A stretch of DNA of 64,000 bases from Candidatus Gastranaerophilales bacterium (GTDB lineage Bacteria; Cyanobacteriota; Vampirovibrionia; Gastranaerophilales; Gastranaerophilaceae). The stretch covers positions 1 through 64,000 of the forward strand of contig CANQLJ010000001.1 in NCBI GenBank assembly GCA_947624685.1. Direction: 5' to 3'. The notes beneath the pieces are model-generated. The model searched no databases. It worked only from the letters and a program-made list of their open reading frames with translations, and was not told where the DNA came from. Shown here piece by piece: positions 56,589 to 64,000 of this stretch (position 1 is its first letter; the number at the start of each line of letters is the position of its first letter). The translations under genes were made by a program, and so were the position numbers.

Positions 56589-58730
56589 CTATTCAAGCCC
56601 CGGTAAAGGCACAACCGATTTAATCGGTTTTTCATCGTCATATTCGATTAAGCCGTCTCGAGGAGTGTCAAAGACTTGTTTTTGGCTTTGGGGCTTAGTC
56701 GGTCTTGCTTGTTCAATATTATTTTGAGGCAAGGGAACAACTAAATTATCATTACTTGATGAACTTTTGTTATTTTGCGCTTCTTCCTTTTGGCGGGCTT
56801 TGTTGTCGGCGTCATGTTCTTCCGTTTCATCAACCGTTTCATCAACATCATCAATTTTTAACAGTGTCGCATTCCCCGAACCTCCCATTTGAGGATAGTC
56901 AAACACACTTTTTGGGAAATTTTGAATAGCGCTTTTCATATAATCCGCAAATATTCGAGCGGGCAGCGCTCCTCCTGTAATCCCGGGGAGCTTAGAGTTA
57001 TTGTCGTTTCCAATCCAAACACCCGTTACAATATCAGGGGTATAGCCCACAAACCAAGCGTCGCGATAATCGTTTGTGGTACCGGTTTTACCTGCGATGT
57101 TTGGAGCGATGTTAGCAGCCTTACCTGTTCCTATTTCGACAACTTTTCTTAACATATATGTCATTCCGGCTGCCGTTTCAAAATTAATTACTTTAACTAT
57201 TTTTGGGCCGGAGTTTTCATAAATCGTGACCCCTCTTGAATTTTCGACTCTTTCAACGCTATATGGGCGGACTCTATAGCCGCCATTTGCGAAAGCGCCG
57301 TAGGAAACTACCATATCATATAATTTAACGCCGTTTGACCCTAGTGCAATTGTCATATCGTTTGATAGCGGTGTTGTTATACCCATTTCTTTTGCCGTTT
57401 GGATAACGGCGTCAACGCCCGATTTTTTGATTAATCGAACGGCCGCAACATTTGATGACACTGCAAGAGCTTGCCAAAGAGGGATTTTACCTCTGTATTT
57501 TTTACCGTAGTTTTTGGGTGACCAATCTTTTATGGTCAACGGCGCATCTTCAATTATATCATCAACGCTAACGCCTTGTTGAAGGGCGGTTGCGTATACG
57601 AAAGGTTTAAACGATGAACCGGAAGGGCGAATCGCTTGAGAGACCCTGTCGTATTGGCTTTGTTCATAGTTTTTTCCGCCGATGTAAGCATAGATTCTGC
57701 CTGTGGTAGGAGAAAAGGAAAACAAAGCGACTTGGTTTGCGTTTTTTGTTAAACCCGCACCACTAAGAGCGGAATTTGCCGTGTTTTGAGCGATATTTTG
57801 AGATTTATAGTCAAGGGTCGTATAGATTTTAAGACCACCTTGAGAAATTTCCTGTTCTTCAAAACCTATGTTTTTAAGCTCATTTAAAACAAAATCTATG
57901 TAATAGGGAGCTTTGTTATATGAATAAATTCGAGGTTTGTTTGAAAGATGGAGAGGTTCTTTTTTTGCTTTTTCCATCTGTTCAAGCGTGATGTATTTAT
58001 TTCGATACATTCTTTTTAGGACTTGATCGCGCCTTTTTAAGCCCGCTTTTTTATTATTAAAAGGCGAATAGACGCTTGGCGCTTGAGGAAGCCCGGCAAT
58101 GAGCGCTTGTTCGGCAAGGGTCAATTGAGATAAATCTTTATCAAAATATGTCTTAGCAGCGCTCGAGACGCCATAGACACCGGAGCCCAAGTATACGGAA
58201 TTAAGATACATTTCTAATATTTCATCTTTTGAAATTGTTTTTTCGATTCTGTGGGCTATAATTAATTCTTTAATTTTTCTATCGAATGTTCTTTCATTTG
58301 ATAAAAACAGTATTCTTGCCAGCTGTTGAGTGATTGTCGAAGCGCCTTGTTTAACTTGTCCCGACATGACGTTTGTAATAGTCGAGCGCACCATACCCAT
58401 CGTATCAAAGCCTCTGTGGGAATAGAAGTTTTTGTCTTCTGTTGCAATTACGGCTTCTTTTAAGTATTCGGGGATTTTATCAATTTTTACTTTTTCAAAT
58501 TTGAAAGCAGTGAATGTCTTAATGACTTCGCCGTCAGAAGAATAGATTGTGGTAACGGGGTTTGGCTTAATATCCTCAAAATTTGATATAGGAGGCAAAG
58601 ACGCAAGGTATATATTAAATGCGGCAACCGCAGCTAATATCACGGAAGCGCACATAATTATAAAACAAGCAAAAATGCTTCTTTTTTTTGGCCCTCTTTT
58701 AACCGTTCTTTTTCTTCTAACACTATTCAT
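56589..58730 (-). CDS. Penicillin-binding protein 1A (glycosyltransferase/transpeptidase)
   Basis: The 713-residue class A PBP builds peptidoglycan in the periplasm. The glycosyltransferase has EDKNFYSHRGFD (catalytic Glu), GASTITQQLAR and RKIKELIIAHRIEK; the transpeptidase has RPSGSSFKPF (SxxK nucleophile), AVSSNVAAV (SxN) and AGKTGTTNDYRDAWFVGYT (KTG). One membrane segment is near the N-terminus (FACFIIMCASVILAAVAAFNI). The C-terminal 60 residues are low-complexity. It is convergent with the small rightward gene next to it. Confidence 0.93.
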   Translation of the reverse strand: MNSVRRKRTVKRGPKKRSIFACFIIMCASVILAAVAAFNIYLASLPPISNFEDIKPNPVTTIYSSDGEVIKTFTAFKFEKVKIDKIPEYLKEAVIATEDKNFYSHRGFDTMGMVRSTITNVMSGQVKQGASTITQQLARILFLSNERTFDRKIKELIIAHRIEKTISKDEILEMYLNSVYLGSGVYGVSSAAKTYFDKDLSQLTLAEQALIAGLPQAPSVYSPFNNKKAGLKRRDQVLKRMYRNKYITLEQMEKAKKEPLHLSNKPRIYSYNKAPYYIDFVLNELKNIGFEEQEISQGGLKIYTTLDYKSQNIAQNTANSALSGAGLTKNANQVALFSFSPTTGRIYAYIGGKNYEQSQYDRVSQAIRPSGSSFKPFVYATALQQGVSVDDIIEDAPLTIKDWSPKNYGKKYRGKIPLWQALAVSSNVAAVRLIKKSGVDAVIQTAKEMGITTPLSNDMTIALGSNGVKLYDMVVSYGAFANGGYRVRPYSVERVENSRGVTIYENSGPKIVKVINFETAAGMTYMLRKVVEIGTGKAANIAPNIAGKTGTTNDYRDAWFVGYTPDIVTGVWIGNDNNSKLPGITGGALPARIFADYMKSAIQNFPKSVFDYPQMGGSGNATLLKIDDVDETVDETEEHDADNKARQKEEAQNNKSSSSNDNLVVPLPQNNIEQARPTKPQSQKQVFDTPRDGLIEYDDEKPIKSVVPLPGLE

Positions 58731-58780
58731 AATTTACATAATATAGCATAAACTAAAAGATGCAACATATATCAAAAAGT

Positions 58781-60364
58781 TTAAATATCTTGAGAATTAT
58801 CAATTATTTCTGAACTTTGAGATTTTAATGTTTGGCCGATTGACCTTTCTAAGTTCGCTTTTGCGCTATTATATTCATAGATTGTTTGGAAATAGTTTTT
58901 CTTTGCGTCACTTAGCGCAACTTGAGCATCTTTTAATTCTATCGCATCGGAGTATCCGACTTTATACCTGCCTGATGCAAGGTCGTAGTTTTCTTGCGCC
59001 TTTTCCATCGCAAGTTTTGTAACGGGTATTCTTGCTTTTGTATCCTTGAGAGTCGTATAAATCGATTGAATTTCATAATATATATCGTTTATTTGAGCTT
59101 TTGTCGAATATTGAACCTGTTCATAAGCGGCTTTTGCTTCTTTAATTTGATTTCGAACTAAAACGGGGTTTACTGTAGGAAACGTCAAAAATCCACCGTA
59201 GTTATACCAATCTTTATCCGTCCAATCGTCAATTCCGCCTTTTGCAAAATTCGCTTGAAGTTCAATTGATGGTAAAAATGTTTTCCAAGATAACTTCACC
59301 GCTTGATTAGCACTATCAACACCGAGCATTGCGCCTTTTAAGTCGGGGCGATTCTCGTTTGCTATTTCGACAGCTTCTTTCATAGTGATTTCGACGGGTT
59401 CATATCTTAAAGTCGTATCTATCATATAAGGATCGACAAAAGGCAAACCTATCGCATTATTTAACTTTGAATAGGCAATATCTATGTTATTTTGAGCGGA
59501 GATGAGCTCTGCTCTTGCTTGTTCCATATTTGTTTGAGCAAAAAGCACGTCAACTTTTGCTTTTGTACCCACTTCCCAAAAAGCCATCGCCTGATAATAC
59601 ATTTTTGTATAATTATCCAAAGTCTCTTGTGCCACTTTTTTCTTATCAAAAGCAAACAAAAGATTGTAATATGCGTCTTTTACGGCACAGACGACTTCGT
59701 TTACGGTTTTGTCTATTTCGGTTTTTGATTTTTCATATTCTATTTTATCAATTGTATAGCGGTTTTGGGTGTAGCCAAAATCCCAAACAAGCTGGCGGAT
59801 GCCGATTTGACCTAGGGTATATTTATTAAACGCTCCGATATTCATATTGCTTCGAAGCATCGATAAATCGGGCTTTTGACGATTCAATGACAAAGTAAAA
59901 TCGAGGTTTGGAGTGTAACCTGCCAATGTTTCCCATTTTTGATATTTTGCCATTTGGGAATTAGCGTAAGCGGCTTTGATTTTGGGGTTGTTAATTAACG
60001 CCAATTCAAGACAATCCGCCATATTAAGTTCAATTGATTTTGATATACCCCCTTCAAGCTTCACCACTTTGTCGCTTGTTTCGCCGACATTCATATAAAC
60101 ATCTGTCGGAATGGAATATTCTTCTTTGACTTTTTTTGTAACTTGATATTGTTTTTTTATTTTTTCGGGTTTTACTTTGATTTTTTTGGTCTTTTTTTCT
60201 TTTCTAAAGATTGATTTTCCCACATCGGGATCTTTATTTATTGTGCTATGCAATTCTTGATTATTACCATTTTTTTTGTTGTCTTGCTTGCAATATGCGC
60301 TCTGCGTTATTGTTAATATTAAAAGACAAAGTATTATAAAAGAATTTCTAATTCTATCTTTCAT
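58781..60364 (-). CDS. TolC-family outer membrane efflux protein
   Basis: The 527-residue protein starts with a signal peptide ([21 protein letters not shown]) and a lysine-rich linker, then the TolC repeats: [64 protein letters not shown] and the second half [51 protein letters not shown]. It forms the channel of the pump. Its start overlaps the RND gene upstream by 11 bases. Confidence 0.9.
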   Translation of the reverse strand: MKDRIRNSFIILCLLILTITQSAYCKQDNKKNGNNQELHSTINKDPDVGKSIFRKEKKTKKIKVKPEKIKKQYQVTKKVKEEYSIPTDVYMNVGETSDKVVKLEGGISKSIELNMADCLELALINNPKIKAAYANSQMAKYQKWETLAGYTPNLDFTLSLNRQKPDLSMLRSNMNIGAFNKYTLGQIGIRQLVWDFGYTQNRYTIDKIEYEKSKTEIDKTVNEVVCAVKDAYYNLLFAFDKKKVAQETLDNYTKMYYQAMAFWEVGTKAKVDVLFAQTNMEQARAELISAQNNIDIAYSKLNNAIGLPFVDPYMIDTTLRYEPVEITMKEAVEIANENRPDLKGAMLGVDSANQAVKLSWKTFLPSIELQANFAKGGIDDWTDKDWYNYGGFLTFPTVNPVLVRNQIKEAKAAYEQVQYSTKAQINDIYYEIQSIYTTLKDTKARIPVTKLAMEKAQENYDLASGRYKVGYSDAIELKDAQVALSDAKKNYFQTIYEYNSAKANLERSIGQTLKSQSSEIIDNSQDI

Positions 60365-63300
60365 CTTTGTTGTTGTCCCCTTTATCTTTTTTGTTGTTGT
60401 TTTCCTCTATGGTATTATTATGCCATCTTTTTTTGGTGTTTTCTCTTAATCTTTGAATGATTGCATAAAACGACGGTACAAGAAGTGTTCCGATGAGTAC
60501 TGCCGCAACCATACCGCCAAAAACCGTAACACCTAGTGATTTTCTTGAATTACACCCCGGGCCAACCGCAAAAACAAGAGGCAAAATACCAAATATGAAA
60601 GCTAATGATGTCATAACAACAGCTCTAAACCTTGTTTTAGCTGCCTTCATCGAAGCTTCCATAATGGATAGATTTCTTTCTTCTCTTTCTGTTTTTGCAA
60701 ATTCAATAATCAATATTGCTTGTTTAGCAGCCAGACCGATTAACATAATAAGCCCGATTTGAGCGTATAAATCAAGCGATTGACCCCAAACATATTGAAA
60801 TAATATGGCGCCAAGCATCGCAATCGGCGCAATAAGCATAACACCCACAGGCAGCATCCAGCTTTCATATAATGCCACAAGGAAAAGATATACAAAAGTT
60901 AATGACATCAAAAGAACCGCTGTTGTTTGACCTGCCGATTCAATTTCTTGTAATGACGTACCTGACCAAGCAAAACCTATATCATGGGGCAGAGTTTCAT
61001 TTGAAATTTTTTCCATTTCCTTTATGGCGTCGCCCGATGACTGGCCTTTTGCAGGGTTGCCTGTTATTTGAATTGATTTATATAAATTAAATCTTGTTAT
61101 GTTATATGGCCCGATAACGGGTTCGATTCTAACTAGAGTTGATAGAGGAGCGGATTTACCTGATTTTGTTTTAACATAGACTTTATCTATTGAATTAATT
61201 GTTTCTCTATATTGTTCATCCGCTTGCATCATAACCCTAAATACACGACCTTCGAGGTTAAAATCGTTAACGTAATATGTACCGAATTGGCTTGATAGCG
61301 CCGTATAGACATCGTTTATATCAATACCTTGGGCTAAGATTTTTTCATAGTCAATATTAATCATTAATTGCGGCGTTGCCGAATTATATTGAGTAAAGAC
61401 GCTTGTTAATTTAGGGTCTTGGTTTGCTCTCATAATAAGCTTTCTTGCTTCGTTATGGAGTTCTTGGGGGGTTCTATCGCCCTTATCCAATAATTGATAT
61501 TCAAAACCTCCAAACATTGATAGCCCTTGGATAGCCGGAGGTACAAAAGCATACATCGTAGCGTTAGAATATTTTGCACCGAGCGCATTAACGCTTGCTA
61601 TTATTTCATTAACATCTTTATGAGAAGCGGCCTTTTGCTCTTTTGACATAAACATATATTTTATAAAATTCGGTTTTAATCTTGATTTCCATTCATCGAG
61701 ATGAGCGATTATTATTGAAGTATTTTGACCGTTAAAACCGTTTAAGGTCAACGATGAATGAATCCCGGGGATTTTTAAAAGATCATCGGTTAAATGGGAT
61801 GTAACTTCGTTAGTTTTAGCTAGCGACGTACCATCCTTAAATTGAATGCTTGTAAAAATATCGCCTTTATCTTCTGTGGGCAAAAACCCCGATGGAATGA
61901 GTTTAAACATCGCTAATAGTGCAACAAGCAAAATAAGATAGGTAACTATTGTTCTTTTTGGAACTTCGATAAAATATTTTGTACCTTCCATAAAGCCGTT
62001 TTTGGTTCTCTCAAAAGCTCTATCGAATTTCTTTAAAGATACATCCCAGCCATAGGCTAAAAATTCGCCCCATGCTTTTAATTTTTTAATTCCTTTTAAA
62101 TCTTGTTTATCAGCCCAATAAACTCTGTATAATTCTCTATATTTTTCATAGAAGCTTCTTTTGGGCATATCTTCTTTGCTTCTTAAAAATATAGCGCAGA
62201 GTGCGGGAGCTAAGCTTAACGCCATAACAGTCGATATTGCAACTGATACCGCAATAGTTAAAGCAAATTGCTGATACATTTTCCCTGTAATCCCCGGGAT
62301 AAATGCAACCGGAACAAACACCGCCATTAAGACTAATGATGTTGCAATGACCGCTCCCGATACTTCTTCCATAGATACCAGCGCCGCTTCTTTTGGCTTC
62401 AAACCTAATTCAATGTGCCTTTGCACGTTTTCAACAACAACAATAGCATCATCGACAACGGTACCAACAGCAAGCACAAGCCCAAAGAGCGTTAAAATGT
62501 TAATTGAAAAACCAAATGCGCTAAAAGCCGCAAATGTACCGATTAAAGATACAGGTATTGCGCAAAACGGAACAATACTTGCTCTCCAATCGCCAAGGAA
62601 CAAATAAACCGTTGCAACAACGATTAACACCGCTAAAACTATGGCGTTTATTACTTCCGTCAATGAATCTTTAACCGAATCCGTTGCGTTATAAAATACA
62701 TAATATGAAATGCCGTCAGGGAAAGATTTAGCAAGTTCTTCCATTCTCTTGTTGCATTTGTTAGCAACATCAATTGAATTTGCATAGGATAATTGCGTAA
62801 CAGACATAACGGCAACCGATTTATTGTCGACTTTACCGTCCGTTACATAATTTTCCCCGGCAAGCTCTACTCTTGCAATATCTTTTAATCTTATGGTTTG
62901 ACCTAAAGAGGAAGATCGAACAATGATGTTTTCAAATTCTTCAACAGTCTTAAGACGCCCGGGAGTCCTTAAAGTTAGCGCCATATCAACCATTTTTTCC
63001 ATCGGCTGATTACCCAAAGCGCCGGCTGAAACTTGTGCGTTTTGAGCCGAGATTGCAGCGGAAACTTCGGAAGCCGAAACATTTAAAGCTGCCATTTTTT
63101 GGCTGTCAAGCCAAATTCTCATTGCATAATCTTTTCCGCCAAAAACTTGAACTTCAGCTACCCCGTTTACTCTGGCTAATTCGTCTTTTAAATAAATTGC
63201 GGCATAGTTTGATAGTGTAACTAAATCAACGGAGTCATCGGGCGAATAAATGCCGTAATAGAGCAATCCACCGCCCCCTGTGTTTTGTTTAACCGTTAAA

Positions 63301-63677
63301 CCATACCTTGAAACATCCGATGGAAGCCTTGAAGTGACAAGAGAAACCTTGTTTTGAACGTTTACGACATTCATATCAGGGTCTGAACCTACTTCAAAAT
63401 ATATGGTTAAACAATATTGACCGTCTTTAGAGTCAGATGTCATATAAAGCATTCTTTCAACGCCGTTTACGGCCGATTCAATCGGAGCGGCAACGGTCGA
63501 CTCGATAACATCGGATGATGCTCCCATATAAGTAGCGCTTACTGTTACCTGCGGCGGAGTGATTGTGGGGTATTCTTCCAGAGGCAAGGTTTTTAGGGCA
63601 ATTAACCCGACAAGAATTATGACAATTGAAACAACGAAAGCAAATCTTGGTCTTTCAATAAAGAACTTTGAAAACAT
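60354..63677 (-). CDS. RND efflux pump, AcrB/HAE1 family
   Basis: The 1107-residue inner membrane transporter pumps drugs or other compounds out with proton force. It has the usual start [72 protein letters not shown] and [25 protein letters not shown]; the essential acidic residues lie in the fourth membrane segment ([14 protein letters not shown]). It overlaps the adaptor stop upstream by one base (TAATG) and the TolC gene downstream. Confidence 0.93.
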   Translation of the reverse strand: MFSKFFIERPRFAFVVSIVIILVGLIALKTLPLEEYPTITPPQVTVSATYMGASSDVIESTVAAPIESAVNGVERMLYMTSDSKDGQYCLTIYFEVGSDPDMNVVNVQNKVSLVTSRLPSDVSRYGLTVKQNTGGGGLLYYGIYSPDDSVDLVTLSNYAAIYLKDELARVNGVAEVQVFGGKDYAMRIWLDSQKMAALNVSASEVSAAISAQNAQVSAGALGNQPMEKMVDMALTLRTPGRLKTVEEFENIIVRSSSLGQTIRLKDIARVELAGENYVTDGKVDNKSVAVMSVTQLSYANSIDVANKCNKRMEELAKSFPDGISYYVFYNATDSVKDSLTEVINAIVLAVLIVVATVYLFLGDWRASIVPFCAIPVSLIGTFAAFSAFGFSINILTLFGLVLAVGTVVDDAIVVVENVQRHIELGLKPKEAALVSMEEVSGAVIATSLVLMAVFVPVAFIPGITGKMYQQFALTIAVSVAISTVMALSLAPALCAIFLRSKEDMPKRSFYEKYRELYRVYWADKQDLKGIKKLKAWGEFLAYGWDVSLKKFDRAFERTKNGFMEGTKYFIEVPKRTIVTYLILLVALLAMFKLIPSGFLPTEDKGDIFTSIQFKDGTSLAKTNEVTSHLTDDLLKIPGIHSSLTLNGFNGQNTSIIIAHLDEWKSRLKPNFIKYMFMSKEQKAASHKDVNEIIASVNALGAKYSNATMYAFVPPAIQGLSMFGGFEYQLLDKGDRTPQELHNEARKLIMRANQDPKLTSVFTQYNSATPQLMINIDYEKILAQGIDINDVYTALSSQFGTYYVNDFNLEGRVFRVMMQADEQYRETINSIDKVYVKTKSGKSAPLSTLVRIEPVIGPYNITRFNLYKSIQITGNPAKGQSSGDAIKEMEKISNETLPHDIGFAWSGTSLQEIESAGQTTAVLLMSLTFVYLFLVALYESWMLPVGVMLIAPIAMLGAILFQYVWGQSLDLYAQIGLIMLIGLAAKQAILIIEFAKTEREERNLSIMEASMKAAKTRFRAVVMTSLAFIFGILPLVFAVGPGCNSRKSLGVTVFGGMVAAVLIGTLLVPSFYAIIQRLRENTKKRWHNNTIEENNNKKDKGDNNKDER

Positions 63678-64000
63678 TATTTATTGTCTCCTTCAATCGT
63701 TGAATCATCTTCGTTTTTTGACATTTCTTTAACTTTCATCTTAGGCATCAAGGATGTTAAAGATGAAGTAATAAACTTATCGCCTTCTTTTAAGCCATTA
63801 TTTGAATCTTCTTTTATGACCCAATAGTTTTCATATTGTCCGTCGTCTTTAAAATATCTTGTTTGAACAAGCCCGTTTTCATCAATTACATAGACATATT
63901 TTCCTTTTGTATCCTGTAAGACATAGTCTTGATGAACAACTAAGACATCTCTTTTTTTGTTTGAATATACTTTAACTTTGACAAAATCCCCGGGAATTAA
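63677..64000 (-). CDS. RND adaptor (membrane fusion protein), C-terminal part
   Basis: Only the last 107 codons are inside the window. The visible part has the usual end of these proteins: [57 protein letters not shown], then [18 protein letters not shown]. It bridges the RND pump and the TolC channel in the periplasm. The stop overlaps the RND start by one base. The rest of the gene lies beyond the right edge. Confidence 0.88.
   Translation of the reverse strand, partial: LIPGDFVKVKVYSNKKRDVLVVHQDYVLQDTKGKYVYVIDENGLVQTRYFKDDGQYENYWVIKEDSNNGLKEGDKFITSSLTSLMPKMKVKEMSKNEDDSTIEGDNK

Overview
The window is AT-rich double-stranded DNA from a Gram-negative bacterium. About the first 44 kb is an integrated tailed phage and the last 20 kb is ordinary chromosome. 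The cell envelope genes (TolC-type outer membrane channel, RND pump, adaptor, class A penicillin-binding protein) show a diderm host. The low GC, the divergent membrane pyrophosphatase and the gene set would fit an uncultured gut lineage such as Gastranaerophilales, but nothing here proves a taxon and I hold that loosely.

Prophage, right to left. A serine recombinase ends inside a tRNA-Val gene at 43.9 kb, which marks the right junction. The left junction lies outside the window. Next to it is a genetic switch (41.0-42.4 kb): a repressor with a tiny ImmA-like metalloprotease facing a Cro-like protein across an operator cluster. Then come leftward early genes: a replication initiator with an apparent origin inside the gene, a DnaC-like loader, many small proteins, a DUF5131 protein, a HAD phosphatase and four DNA methyltransferases. 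Two of the methyltransferases carry 10-base G tracts and a third is split by an 8-base G tract, which looks like phase variation. The packaging and head module (21-29 kb) is lambda-like: Nu1/GpA terminase, portal, ClpP-type protease with a nested scaffold start, decoration protein and capsid. The tail module (7-21 kb) is Mu-like and contractile: sheath, tube, a chaperone with a -1 frameshift site, tape measure, gpN/gpP/gp45/gp46/gp47/gp48-like baseplate proteins and a large fibre. An SSB-like gene sits inside the tail module.

The fibre is the target of a diversity-generating retroelement (DGR). The 109-bp variable repeat at the fibre 3' end differs from a 109-bp template repeat at ten positions, every one an adenine in the template. 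The template lies just before a reverse transcriptase with the DGR signatures IGxxxSQ and YMDD. Unexpectedly, the template is one unit of a four-unit tandem array of indel-free 109-bp cassettes, each encoding an alternative version of the fibre C-terminus. This array is the most unusual thing in the window. Left of it are unrecognised late genes, a DUF1353 protein, a coiled-coil membrane protein and an M15-type endolysin, then an opposite-strand cassette (0.4-1.6 kb) that may be expressed in the lysogen.

Host part. tRNA-Val is preceded in its own transcript by two degenerate tRNA-Val-like units. A long SRP RNA follows (its domain IV is clear), then a degenerate PIG-L-like protein, an SNF2 helicase, a nitroreductase, an RNase P RNA with a greatly enlarged region after P2, a divergent K+-independent-type H+-pyrophosphatase, a DUF2085 protein, RecR, secreted proteins of unknown role, PBP1A and a three-gene RND efflux operon that runs off the right edge.
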